21,842 nt of DNA from the NCBI GenBank assembly GCA_035513655.1, contig DATKBV010000139.1:1-21842 (forward strand), in the 5' to 3' direction. The position numbers and the translations under genes were made by a program. Source of the stretch: GCA-2726245 sp035513655. GTDB taxonomy: Bacteria > Planctomycetota > Planctomycetia > Pirellulales > Pirellulaceae. This document shows positions 1-7,301 of this stretch, piece after piece. The notes under the pieces were generated by a model that had not been told where the DNA came from, searched no databases, and worked only from the letters and a program-made list of their open reading frames with translations. Each line of letters opens with the position of its first letter. Position 1 is the stretch's first letter.

Positions 1-362
1 GTCTTCTCTCTTTGGCCAGACACGGCCTTGAACAGATCCTCCAAGTTTCTAACATCGCGCTCGCCAATCCTGAGCAAGATATCGTGTTGCTGAATACCGC
101 CTGTGGCTGCGGGACTGTTCGGCATCACCGAGCGAACGATCAAGCGATCTTCGAGCTTCAACTGCGACTTGAGCGCGTCGTCGATAGGGATGGCTTGGAC
201 ACCAATCCAGTACTTGGCGGAAACCCGCTCTACGATTTTGTTTCGCTGGCGCCGAGGCTGCTCGTCGCGCGTGGCTTCATCCTCCGCGCGTGCGAAGGTT
301 CCAAGCACGCCAAGACCAACGAGCAACGCTGTCGCGGCAACCCGATTCAGTATCCTCTTCAT
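1..362 (-). CDS. Exported PDZ-domain protein (C-terminus outside window)
   Basis: Reading leftwards from ATG 362, 120 residues are visible before the window ends. Residues 1-27 form a Sec signal peptide (basic MKRILNR, hydrophobic LLVGLGVLG, then ARA). A charged linker follows, and about residues 48-115 match a PDZ domain: a YWIGVQ carboxylate-loop-like start, then VMPNSPAATGGIQQHDILL, the usual sPAa-aGl-GDiil core. PDZ domains bind C-terminal or extended peptides and occur in periplasmic proteases (HtrA/DegP, RseP, Ctp) and in protease-less scaffolds. No catalytic domain lies before the PDZ, so it is not a standard HtrA; a further domain could lie off the edge. The start at 362 is preferred over ATG 368 because GGAG lies 7 nt upstream of it. 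It sits 38 bp behind the anti-sigma gene and is probably the third gene of that operon, which suggests an envelope-stress role (inference). Confidence 0.8.
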   Translation of the reverse strand, partial: MKRILNRVAATALLVGLGVLGTFARAEDEATRDEQPRRQRNKIVERVSAKYWIGVQAIPIDDALKSQLKLEDRLIVRSVMPNSPAATGGIQQHDILLRIGERDVRNLEDLFKAVSGQREK

Positions 363-400
363 TTGCATACTCCTTTTTTCCTAAACGTTGAAGTCTGTCG

Positions 401-1135
401 TTAGTGATAGATACTCGCGGAAACGGGTGTGATATCCACCTGATCAACGGGAAAGAAGACCCGCCGCCCGTCACGCAATCGCACGGGAGCCCATTGCCGT
501 TGGCTCTGTACATGAAACCCAGAGTCGCGAATCGCCCGCTCGACGTCCGCGGGCATCGATGGTGAGTCTTGAAGTAATTGGCGAGCGACACTGTCATTTG
601 CTTCGTAAATCGGCAGCTCGAAACGGTCGCTCTCGCCGTTGCCGCGATCCACGACAAACGTCAGATGCTCGGCTGGCGCGTTGCCAGACGCATGTTCGTC
701 CTCCGGCTCTCGCGGCAATTCGTCCTCGAGAGCGGGCGGGCGCGAACCAGCGGCTTGCTGAGCGACCTGCGGCAGATCCGGCTTGGAATTAGGCGAGTTG
801 CCAACGTGCCACCAAATGCCGCTGGCAAACGCCACGACAAAGCTCGCCGACATTGCCAGTAGTAATCCGACAAGATGCCGCGTCGACCAGTTGCCTGCGC
901 GATGGCGGACGACTTGGCAAGGCACTTCGTTACAGTTCGAACGGGCTTCAGGCCGCGATACATCGAACTCTTGTCTCCAGGCCTGAGCTTCTAGAAACGC
1001 CAAAGCGCAGCGCCGCCAACCATCTGGCTCCTTGTCGAGTGTCTCGAGCAACGCGTGATATTCGTCACGTGACAGCTCGCCATCGACGAGGCGATCGAGC
1101 TGTTGGATACTGTCAAATTCTGGATGATTGTTCAT
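401..1135 (-). CDS. Membrane anti-sigma factor
   Basis: A 244-residue single-pass protein. The N-terminal cytoplasmic part (about 1-85) begins with LDRLVDGELSRDEYHALL, the opening typical of anti-sigma factors that bind ECF sigma factors. A transmembrane helix follows at about 87-108 (HLVGLLLAMSASFVVAF) and then a proline/acid-rich external region with a C-terminal domain (about 155-244). I see no HxxxCxxC zinc motif, so it is not a classical ZAS-type anti-sigma. Its ATG overlaps the stop of the sigma gene (1132-1135), so the two are translationally coupled and made in matched amounts, as expected for a sigma/anti-sigma pair. The PDZ protein gene follows 38 bp downstream. The family is inferred from position, the N-terminal motif and topology. 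Release of sigma by regulated proteolysis is possible but not shown. Confidence 0.8.
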   Translation of the reverse strand: MNNHPEFDSIQQLDRLVDGELSRDEYHALLETLDKEPDGWRRCALAFLEAQAWRQEFDVSRPEARSNCNEVPCQVVRHRAGNWSTRHLVGLLLAMSASFVVAFASGIWWHVGNSPNSKPDLPQVAQQAAGSRPPALEDELPREPEDEHASGNAPAEHLTFVVDRGNGESDRFELPIYEANDSVARQLLQDSPSMPADVERAIRDSGFHVQSQRQWAPVRLRDGRRVFFPVDQVDITPVSASIYH

Positions 1136-1710
1136 TTCCGGACCTCAGCAACTTCCAGGGCAGCTAACTCCTCGCGTAACCGTTGGCGGGCACGATGCAG
1201 GCGCGACTCGACGGCCCCGTGACTCACGCCGAGATGTCTCGCGATCTCGTCATAGCTCCAGTTTTCCGTGTACTTCAACAAGAGGACTTCCGCGTCCAAG
1301 GGAGCGAGTCGCTCGACGGCGACGCGAACCATTTGACGCCGCTCGCTGGCAAGCAGCCAATCCAGCGGATCGGCATTCGTTTCGCGAGCAGCAACGGACT
1401 CAAACCGTTCCGCATATCCATCGAGCAGCTTTCGCTGGCGACCGAACTTGCGGTAAAACAACAACACCTGCCGAACCGCCAAGCGATACAACCACGGCGC
1501 GATCTTCGACGCATCGGACAAAGGGGACGACTGGCGCACGACCGCCAACGCCACTTCCTGCATCACGTCGTTGACCGCGTCACGATCTCGCAGCCGCGAA
1601 TAGACGATCGTTCGCAGCCAGCGATCGTTCTGGGCCAAGGCAGCTTGCCAGTCAACTTTCGTATTGTTCGCCGAGCCGCTAGCGGCTCGATGCGATCTTG
1701 ATTCCGTCAT
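1132..1710 (-). CDS. ECF-type RNA polymerase sigma factor
   Basis: A 192-residue sigma-70 family protein of ECF size. Region 2 covers about residues 22-92 (DAVNDVMQEVALAVVR; WLYRLAVRQVLLFYRK is the -10 recognition/melting part). Region 4 covers about 122-182, with the helix-turn-helix WSYDEIARHLGVSHGAVESR followed by LHRARQRLRE. Region 3 is absent, which defines ECF sigmas. It should direct RNA polymerase to a small regulon, usually including its own operon, and be held inactive by the anti-sigma encoded just downstream. The start is the only in-frame ATG before region 2, but it has no Shine-Dalgarno sequence. Residues 1-17 are low-complexity and overlap both a palindrome (1672-1689) and another open frame, so this extension may be recent or untranslated. 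The ECF subgroup cannot be assigned by eye. Confidence 0.93.
   Translation of the reverse strand: MTESRSHRAASGSANNTKVDWQAALAQNDRWLRTIVYSRLRDRDAVNDVMQEVALAVVRQSSPLSDASKIAPWLYRLAVRQVLLFYRKFGRQRKLLDGYAERFESVAARETNADPLDWLLASERRQMVRVAVERLAPLDAEVLLLKYTENWSYDEIARHLGVSHGAVESRLHRARQRLREELAALEVAEVRK
1672..1689. repeat. 18-bp perfect palindrome inside the sigma gene start
   Basis: CGAGCCGCTAGCGGCTCG reads identically on both strands, with arms meeting at 1680/1681 and no spacer. It lies in about codons 8-13 of the sigma gene. A perfect 18-mer is long for chance; it could be an operator, a recombination scar or an mRNA hairpin near the start. Confidence 0.6.
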
Positions 1711-1906
1711 AGCTGTAGAGATAGTTACCGCTCGCCCGAGAATCTTGCATGGTTTTCTCGGGAAATTTTTTGGGGTTGTCGGAATGGCTTGTTACGGCAA
1801 CGACTTCGAGCCGACCCCCTGGGGACTGTACGCTCCACGCCGACACGCCCATAATACGCGAATGCATCCACAATGGTGCGGCAAGAATCCAGGCAAATCG
1901 TCTCAT
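1679..1906 (-). pseudogene. Small open frame, possible remnant of a GH97 glycosidase N-terminus
   Basis: A 75-codon frame between the sigma gene and the epimerase. It starts MRRFAWILAAPLW, looks like a signal peptide (about 1-23), then reads AWSVQSPGGRLEV, and ends YLYSYDGIKIASSR before TAG. A signal peptide followed by 'SPdG+l-v' and then 'Y-v-YdGk--i--S' resembles the opening beta-strands of family GH97 alpha-glucosidase/galactosidase proteins, which then run several hundred residues further. If so, only the first strands remain and the last 32 bp overlap the sigma start. No Shine-Dalgarno is seen. An unrelated small gene or a chance frame are real alternatives; the likeness was judged by eye only. 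Confidence 0.25.
1735..1771. promoter_or_regulatory. Inverted repeat between divergent sigma and epimerase genes
   Basis: CCCGAGAA (1735-1742) and TTCTCGGG (1755-1762) are perfect 8-bp arms around a 12-nt loop. On the plus strand the hairpin is followed by AAATTTTTT (1763-1771), which has the form of a rho-independent terminator, although no plus-strand gene lies upstream. On the minus strand it would sit 25 bp before the sigma ATG, as an operator or 5'-leader hairpin. Which use is real cannot be decided from sequence. Confidence 0.5.
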
Positions 1907-1923
1907 CATGGCGAGGAACACAA

Positions 1924-3234
1924 ATGACGCACAAGCATTTAATGGCAAGTTGTTTCCTGCTGGGCATGCTGGCGGTGGCCGGATGCCGGGCCAAGTCGAC
2001 CAGTACGGTGAGTACACCAGGTGCCGCCACCTCCAACACGACGTCGGCCGAAGGCGATCCAGAGATGAACGTCGAGATGCCATTGGAGAGTGAGGCCTCC
2101 GCTCCTGAATCCGCTGACCAACCTGCAACGACCGAACCTGCAACGATCGAACCTACTGAAGAGCCCGCCACAACTACGGAGAAGAAGCCTGAGATGAGCA
2201 TCGAGAAGACGTCATTCGGCGAGACCGAAGATGGACAAGAGATCGACCTTTACACATGCACGAATGTAAACGGATTGGTCGTCAAACTGACTAACTACGG
2301 AGCCATCGTCGTTTCCGTCGAGACTCCGGATCGCGACGGCAAGCTCGCGAACATCACCCTGGGGTTCGACAAGCTTGATGGTTACTTACAACGTCACCCC
2401 TATTTCGGCGCGACGGTCGGTCGGTACTGTAATCGAATCGCCAAGGGAAAATTCACACTCGACGGACAAGAGTACACACTCGCGACGAACAATGGCGAGA
2501 ACCACTTACACGGCGGCGTCGCCGGCTTTGATAAGCAGGTCTGGAAGGCGGAAGAGGTGCAGACCGCCGACAGTGTGGGCATCAAGTTCACGCGTCGCAG
2601 CCCCGACGGCGAAGAAGGCTATCCCGGCAATCTCGATGTGACGGCAAGTTACATCCTGACGAACTCCAATACGTTACGCATGGAGTTCACTGCCATGACG
2701 GACAAGGCGACTCCCTGTAACCTGACGAATCACAACTACTGGAACTTGGCGGGTGCCGGTTCAGGGACCAATGAAAACCATGAGCTGCAACTTGAATCCG
2801 ACAAGTATCTGCCGGTCGACGATGGCTTGATTCCGACTGGCGAGTTGGCTGACGTGAAAGGGACTCCGCTCGATTTCACCTCGCCGCATAAGATCGGCGA
2901 GCGGATGAAGCAGATCGACGCAGATCCCGTGGGCTACGACCACTGCTTTGTACTTCGCAGCCAAGATGGTTCGTTGGCGTTGGCCGCTCGTGTGAAAGAT
3001 CCGAGCAGCGGTCGTGTGATGGAGATTCACACGACACAGCCGGGCATTCAGCTCTATACGGGCAACTTTCTCGACGGCAGCGAGGGTGCCGGAGGATACA
3101 ACCAATACGGAGCATTCTGTCTCGAGACGCAGCATTATCCCGACTCGCCCAATCAGCCGGAGTTCCCGACAACGATCCTCAAGCCGGGCGAGAAGTACAA
3201 ACAGTCAACTATTCACACGTTCTCCGTCGAGTAG
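1924..3234 (+). CDS. galM: Aldose 1-epimerase (mutarotase), lipoprotein form
   Basis: A 436-residue protein that interconverts alpha and beta anomers of aldoses. Residues 1-20 form a lipoprotein signal with lipobox LAVAGC (lipidated Cys21). Residues 22-92 are a Thr/Glu/Pro/Ala-rich tether. The galactose mutarotase domain (about 95-436) has GRYCNRIAKGKF, ENHLHGG with His196, NLTNHNYWNL with His270, YDHCFVL near 339-344 and FCLETQHYPDSPNQ with Glu401. These match the substrate-binding and acid His pair and the catalytic base Glu of GalM enzymes. Most GalM proteins are cytosolic and about 340 residues, so the extra 90 residues here are export and tether. ATG 1924 is chosen over the upstream in-frame codon at 1873 because GAGGA lies just ahead of it and the lipoprotein signal then starts properly. 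moaB follows after 12 bp. It probably acts on sugars at the cell surface or periplasm. Confidence 0.93.
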   Translation: MTHKHLMASCFLLGMLAVAGCRAKSTSTVSTPGAATSNTTSAEGDPEMNVEMPLESEASAPESADQPATTEPATIEPTEEPATTTEKKPEMSIEKTSFGETEDGQEIDLYTCTNVNGLVVKLTNYGAIVVSVETPDRDGKLANITLGFDKLDGYLQRHPYFGATVGRYCNRIAKGKFTLDGQEYTLATNNGENHLHGGVAGFDKQVWKAEEVQTADSVGIKFTRRSPDGEEGYPGNLDVTASYILTNSNTLRMEFTAMTDKATPCNLTNHNYWNLAGAGSGTNENHELQLESDKYLPVDDGLIPTGELADVKGTPLDFTSPHKIGERMKQIDADPVGYDHCFVLRSQDGSLALAARVKDPSSGRVMEIHTTQPGIQLYTGNFLDGSEGAGGYNQYGAFCLETQHYPDSPNQPEFPTTILKPGEKYKQSTIHTFSVE

Positions 3235-3246
3235 CCTGGCGCTTGA

Positions 3247-3756
3247 ATGAGTACAACGCCTGACGAACACAAAGCGGATGCTCCAAGTCAGATCCGCTGC
3301 GCGGTAATCACCGTGAGCGACACGCGTACGATCGAGACGGACACCGGCGGTGCCGACGTCGTGCGACTCCTCAGCGGGTCCAGCCACATCGTCGTCGCGC
3401 GAGAGATCGTCCCAGATGAACCAGGGCGCATGCGCCCTCTGCTCGAATCGTATCGTGACAACGGCCAAATCGACGTCGTTTTAATGACTGGCGGCACCGG
3501 CATCTCAGCCCGGGATCAAACCTACGAAACGGTAACAACTCTGATCACAAAGCCGTTACCCGGCTATGGCGAGTTGTTTCGGAGGTTGAGCTACGAAGAG
3601 ATCGGTGCGGCCGCCATGCTCAGCCGTGCCACGGGCGGCTTGATGCACCAGACCGTCTTGCTCACGATGCCCGGCTCAAGAGCAGCGGTACGACTTGCGA
3701 TGGAACAAGTCATTCTGCCCGAACTGAATCATCTTGTGCGTGAGGCTCGGCGGTAG
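3247..3756 (+). CDS. moaB: Molybdenum cofactor biosynthesis protein MoaB/MogA family
   Basis: A 169-residue MoCF-fold protein of normal family length. It shows CAVITVSDTRTIETDTGG at the N-terminus, then VVLMTGGTGISARDQT (about 77-92) with the TGGTG molybdopterin-binding loop and the conserved Asp90. PLPGYGELFRRLSYEEIG and MLSRATGG follow, then MPGSRAAV (141-148). MoaB/MogA proteins adenylylate molybdopterin before molybdate insertion, while some MoaB paralogues appear inactive, so the exact role is uncertain. The start lies 12 bp after the epimerase stop with only weak ribosome-binding sequence, so the two are probably co-transcribed despite unrelated functions. No other cofactor gene is in the window. 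MogA rather than MoaB naming is possible. Confidence 0.92.
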   Translation: MSTTPDEHKADAPSQIRCAVITVSDTRTIETDTGGADVVRLLSGSSHIVVAREIVPDEPGRMRPLLESYRDNGQIDVVLMTGGTGISARDQTYETVTTLITKPLPGYGELFRRLSYEEIGAAAMLSRATGGLMHQTVLLTMPGSRAAVRLAMEQVILPELNHLVREARR

Positions 3757-3786
3757 CACTGGCTCCATTTCGACTTGAGACGCCTC

Positions 3787-3810
3787 ACTTCGTTCGAAGT
3801 CAAAAACTTC
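3787..3810. other. Two mutually exclusive small hairpins after moaB
   Basis: ACTTCG (3787-3792) can pair with CGAAGT (3795-3800). Alternatively GAAGT (3796-3800) can pair with ACTTC (3806-3810) across CAAAA. The arms share GAAGT, so only one forms at a time. The element lies 31 bp after the moaB stop and 75 bp before the HAD gene. There is no good T-run directly behind it. Confidence 0.3.
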
Positions 3811-3885
3811 TACAGGTTTTCTGTTTGTCGTCGGCGTGCCTTCGTCCCGTCGACGCATCGCAGCGCGACCCGTTACAATTCAATC

Positions 3886-4557
3886 ATGCTTACCTTGCTA
3901 TTTGATATCGACGGAACACTAATCAATACCGGCGGTGCCGGCGGAACGGCATTAATCGAAGCCTTTCGCGAGGACTTTGGCATCGATGACCCGGCCGAGG
4001 TTCCGTTCAGTGGTCGTACGGATCGCGGCATCGGCACGAATCTGTTCGAGCAACACGGGATTGATGATTCGCTTGAGAACTGGCGGCGTCTGCGAGACGG
4101 TTATGTCGCTCGGCTCCCAGTTCATCTATCCCAGCGCAACGGTCGAGTGCTCGACGGCGTATTACGGCTTCTCGAACGCCTGCGATCGCGCGAGGCAGTA
4201 GCCATCGGCTTGCTGACGGGAAATCTGGAAGACGGCGCGCGGATCAAACTGTCGCATTTCGGCTTGTTCGAGCAATTCACGTTTGGCGGCTTTGGCGACG
4301 AGCATCGACACCGTGATGACGTCGCCGGGGTAGCTCTCGCGGCAGCAAAGCAATACGCCAACGGAACCTTTGATCCCAGTCGAGTCTGGGTGATCGGCGA
4401 CACACCGCTGGACATCAGCTGTGCTCGTTCAATCGACGCGAAAGTACTCGCCGTCGCGACCGGCCTGCATCCGGCGAAGGAACTAGCCGATTCGCGGCCC
4501 GATTTTCTGCTCGAGGATCTCTCCGATACCGAGTTAGTGCTGAACGCTTTGAGTTAG
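3886..4557 (+). CDS. HAD-family hydrolase, phosphoglycolate-phosphatase-like
   Basis: A 223-residue haloacid-dehalogenase-superfamily phosphatase. Motif I is LLFDIDGTLINTGGAG, with nucleophile Asp7 and acid/base Asp9. The helical cap (about 15-90) includes FSGRTDRGIG. Motif II is GLLTGNLEDGA (Thr111). Lys121 in the following segment is a candidate for the motif III lysine. Motif IV is VWVIGDTPLDISCA (Asp172, Asp176), which binds Mg2+. The layout fits the Gph/beta-phosphoglucomutase-like subgroup that hydrolyses small phosphorylated metabolites; the substrate cannot be read. The open frame extends upstream to 3775, but ATG 3886 begins right before motif I as in the family, and the extension contains the hairpins at 3787-3810. 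It may form its own unit. Confidence 0.9.
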   Translation: MLTLLFDIDGTLINTGGAGGTALIEAFREDFGIDDPAEVPFSGRTDRGIGTNLFEQHGIDDSLENWRRLRDGYVARLPVHLSQRNGRVLDGVLRLLERLRSREAVAIGLLTGNLEDGARIKLSHFGLFEQFTFGGFGDEHRHRDDVAGVALAAAKQYANGTFDPSRVWVIGDTPLDISCARSIDAKVLAVATGLHPAKELADSRPDFLLEDLSDTELVLNALS

Positions 4558-4630
4558 TATTGTGAAACAGCGGATTAATCTGGTTGCCTCCGCCTACGTC
4601 GTACCAGCTCACTCCACACAAAGGAATGAA

Positions 4631-4678
4631 ATGAGAAAGAGTCGCATCAAGTCACAAATCGCGGGTGGAGAGAGATGA
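4631..4678 (+). CDS. Possible 15-codon leader micro-ORF
   Basis: A frame coding MRKSRIKSQIAGGER starts at ATG 4631, just behind AAAGGA (about 4620-4625), a good ribosome-binding sequence. It ends at TGA 4676-4678, overlapping the oxidoreductase ATG at 4675 in an ATGA junction. Such an arrangement can couple translation of the main gene. It is short enough to be chance and I know no family for the peptide. Confidence 0.3.
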   Translation: MRKSRIKSQIAGGER

Positions 4679-5670
4679 GTTTACGACGAAAGGTCCTCGT
4701 TATCGGTGTGGGGTCGATTGGTGAACGCCATGTGCGGTGCTTTCAACAGACAGGACGAGCGGATGTCTCGATCTGCGAAACCAACGACGGCCTGCGAACA
4801 CAGATCGCCGACCGCTATGGCTTGACCAACGTATTCGGCGAATGGAACGAAGCACTTGCGTCGGATTTCGACGCGGCGGTGATTTGCACGCCAGCCCACC
4901 TGCACATCCCCATGGCGATCGAGATCGCACGGCTGAAGCGGCATTTACTCATTGAAAAGCCGCTTAGCATCACACTGGACGGCGTTGACGAGTTGCAGCG
5001 GTTGACCGATTCATCGGGCATCGCCGTGATGGTCGCCTATGTCACGCGTGTTCATCCCGCGTTGGTGGCCATGAAAGCGGCTATCGACTCGGGTAGGTTT
5101 GGTAAGCCAGTTCAATTGGTCGGTTGCTCGGGGCAGCATTTCCCGACATTCCGTCCGGCTTACCGCGAGATCTACTATCGCGATCGAGCGACCGGGGGAG
5201 GGGCGATACAAGACGCTTTGACGCATATGATCAACGCCGCTGAATGGCTCGCTGGGCCGATCGATCGGCTCGCCGCGGATTGCAGCCACCAGGTGCTCGA
5301 GGGAGTTGACGTGGAAGACACGGTGAACGTGATCGCTAGGCATGCGGACATTCTCGCCTCTTACAGCATGAACCAGCATCAGGCCCCCAACGAATCGTCG
5401 CTAACCGTCGTCTGTGAACGCGGCACGGCGCGATTCGAGTCACACAAGCAGCGATGGCGGTGGCAGATCGATCCGACCGATCACTGGCACGACGAACCGT
5501 GCAAACCGCTCGAACGTGATGACCTCTTTATCGCTCAAGCCAATCGCTTCCTAGACGTTGCCCTGGGCGTGGCACCGCCAAGTTGTTCGCTCGACGAGGC
5601 GACACGGACACTGCGAACCAACCAAGCCATTCTACGCGCGTGCGAGAGTCGCGAATGGATAAGTCCCTGA
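4675..5670 (+). CDS. Gfo/Idh/MocA family oxidoreductase (cytosolic)
   Basis: A 331-residue NAD(P)-dependent dehydrogenase of the glucose-fructose oxidoreductase/inositol dehydrogenase family. The Rossmann domain holds GVGSIGERHV (residues 11-20, GxGxxG nucleotide loop) and ICTPAHLHIPMAI (about 70-82). LLIEKPLSI (91-99) carries the EKP motif whose Lys95 is catalytic. The C-terminal alpha/beta domain contains GGGAIQDALTHMINAAEWL with the His normally used as acid/base. There is no signal peptide, unlike the copy at 17939-19339. GGAGAG lies just ahead of ATG 4675. Family members oxidise or reduce sugars, inositols and nucleotide sugars; the substrate is not readable. T-rich sequence follows the stop (TTTTTT near 5671) but without a convincing hairpin. 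Confidence 0.92.
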   Translation: MSLRRKVLVIGVGSIGERHVRCFQQTGRADVSICETNDGLRTQIADRYGLTNVFGEWNEALASDFDAAVICTPAHLHIPMAIEIARLKRHLLIEKPLSITLDGVDELQRLTDSSGIAVMVAYVTRVHPALVAMKAAIDSGRFGKPVQLVGCSGQHFPTFRPAYREIYYRDRATGGGAIQDALTHMINAAEWLAGPIDRLAADCSHQVLEGVDVEDTVNVIARHADILASYSMNQHQAPNESSLTVVCERGTARFESHKQRWRWQIDPTDHWHDEPCKPLERDDLFIAQANRFLDVALGVAPPSCSLDEATRTLRTNQAILRACESREWISP

Positions 5671-5790
5671 GTTTTTTGCGCCTTTGGCTAAGAACCCAGA
5701 AACTCCTTCGAATACCCTAGAATTGACAACAAACTGACCAAGTAGGCAGGCGCAATTGCCGCTCGCCAAGAACACCCGAGGAGCCGTGTG

Positions 5791-6570
5791 ATGTCCGATA
5801 CCTCGCGTCCGCATGAGTTTGCTTCCGCGAAGCCGCTCAAGCCGTCCGGCTCGATGGAGTACATGCGGTCGTTTCACTATGTATTTGAAAATCCGAATTG
5901 GATGACGAACGTGCTGTTTGTCGGTCTCTGCCTACTCTCGACCGGCGTGATCCCCGTGATCGGCCAACTCGTCTGTACAGGTTACCAATTTGGAGTCGTC
6001 GAGGCCCTGCATCGGCGACGCGGTTCGCAGTATCCCGATTTTGACATGAACAAGTTGCTCGAATACATCGTGCGCGGATTGTGGATCTTCCTTGTGGTGC
6101 TTGTCGTTAGCTTAGCGATGTTGCCGATCTTTGCCGGTCTGGCCGTCCTGTTTGTCGTGCTTATCGGCGGTGCCGGGGCCGCTGGTGGAGATGACGGAGC
6201 GGCCATTGCCATGATGATCGTCCTGCCGATCCTCGTTCTCATAATCACGGCTGTAGGCGTCGCTATCAATATGCTCTGTGTGCCTTTCATGCTGCGAGCG
6301 GGCTTGATGCAGGATTTTGGTGCTGCATTTGACTTTGGATTTGCCAAACAGTTCATCGGAAACACCTGGAAGGAGATGATCCTCTGCGCATTGTTCGCGA
6401 TGGCGGCAGGAACGCTCCTGGTCATCGTTGGCGCGGCCATGCTTTGTGTTGGCATCTATTTCACGATGAGCATCGCGATGTTGATGCAGGCGCATCTCAT
6501 CTACCAACTGTACGAGCTTCACCTTGCGAGGGGCGGTGACGCGATTCCCCTTAAGCCGGAGGCTGTATAA
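5791..6570 (+). CDS. DUF4013 membrane protein
   Basis: A 259-residue integral membrane protein. After a short polar N-terminus it reads MEYMRSFHYVFENPNWMTN, then a hydrophobic segment (VLFVGLCLLSTGVIPVIGQL) and GYQFGVVEALHRR, the opening typical of DUF4013. Further helices are at about 95-125 (LWIFLVVLVVSLAMLPIFAG), 145-170 (MMIVLPILVLIITAVG) and 205-240. The intervening DFGFAKQFIGNTWKEM is amphipathic. The function of DUF4013 is unknown; such proteins are frequent in planctomycetes and archaea. ATG 5791 is chosen over GTG 5788 because GAGGAG (about 5778-5783) is better spaced for it. The secreted protein at 6664 follows 93 bp downstream. Confidence 0.85.
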   Translation: MSDTSRPHEFASAKPLKPSGSMEYMRSFHYVFENPNWMTNVLFVGLCLLSTGVIPVIGQLVCTGYQFGVVEALHRRRGSQYPDFDMNKLLEYIVRGLWIFLVVLVVSLAMLPIFAGLAVLFVVLIGGAGAAGGDDGAAIAMMIVLPILVLIITAVGVAINMLCVPFMLRAGLMQDFGAAFDFGFAKQFIGNTWKEMILCALFAMAAGTLLVIVGAAMLCVGIYFTMSIAMLMQAHLIYQLYELHLARGGDAIPLKPEAV

Positions 6571-6610
6571 TCTCGCGGCATACTTACTCGGCGGTACATC
6601 GAATTGTCGC

Positions 6611-6616
6611 TATAAT
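6611..6616 (+). promoter_or_regulatory. Possible -10 box upstream of the 6664 gene
   Basis: A perfect TATAAT lies 47 bp before ATG 6664 in the gap after the DUF4013 gene. No recognisable -35 hexamer is found 16-18 bp upstream, so this is a weak call. Confidence 0.25.
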
Positions 6617-6663
6617 CAGTCAGAACTTCTTCGATGCAATCGACCCTTGTAAGGATCAAGCTC

Positions 6664-7185
6664 ATGAAACGTTCGAGCACACTTTTCGCTGTACTCTTTC
6701 TCTCGCTAGTCTGCGCCAACACTCGCTCGGAAGACCCACAACCGCAAACCGAAGCAAAGCGGGATTCGCAGTCCGTCGATCGCGAAGCGCTCTTCAAACA
6801 ATTCGAAGAGACATTGTCTGGGGTGAAGCTCGTCGGCCGATTCACAGTCCTCGGCAAAGAGGATGGACCACTGTCCAAAGAAGAATACACGATCAACAGC
6901 GTGACCAAGTTACCCGACGGCGACTATTGGCTGTTTAAGGCGCAGATCAAATATGGCACGCACGATGTGACCGTGCCGCTGCCGCTGGAAGTCAAATGGG
7001 CGGGCGATACGCCAATCATTACGCTGACCGACTTCACGATCCCGGGCATGGGGACCTTCAGCGCTCGAGTTGTGATCGACAAGAAGAAATACGCGGGGAC
7101 GTGGGCACATGGCAAAGCAGGTGGTCATCTGTTCGGGGTCATCGAGAAAGCAGTCGCGGAGGAACCGAACACGCCGGCACCATGA
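6664..7185 (+). CDS. Small exported protein of unknown function
   Basis: A 173-residue protein I cannot place in a named family. Residues 1-23 form a Sec signal (MKRSSTLFAVLFLSLVCANT). The mature part starts with a polar Gln/Glu/Asp-rich stretch (about 24-45), then FEETLSGVKLVGRFTVLG and beta-rich sequence ending in KKYAGTWAHGKAGGHLFGVI (about 140-160). The G-x-W-x-H-G-K-x-G-G-H-x-F-G pattern suggests a small beta-barrel whose strands close at that motif. ATG 6664 is chosen over ATG 6634 because AAGGA precedes it and the signal peptide then begins at once. The neighbours (DUF4013 upstream, ABC transporter downstream) do not define a role. It is probably a conserved planctomycete periplasmic protein. 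Confidence 0.75.
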   Translation: MKRSSTLFAVLFLSLVCANTRSEDPQPQTEAKRDSQSVDREALFKQFEETLSGVKLVGRFTVLGKEDGPLSKEEYTINSVTKLPDGDYWLFKAQIKYGTHDVTVPLPLEVKWAGDTPIITLTDFTIPGMGTFSARVVIDKKKYAGTWAHGKAGGHLFGVIEKAVAEEPNTPAP

Positions 7186-7301
7186 TTGCCGTGACCTGAA
7201 ATAAACCGCGGAGCTGTCCATACGGGTGGTTCCCGCGTCGTCACTGCAGTCCTACGATGAGTTCCTAGTCTCGCGTCTCAGCACCTTCGGCACCCGCGCC
7301 C

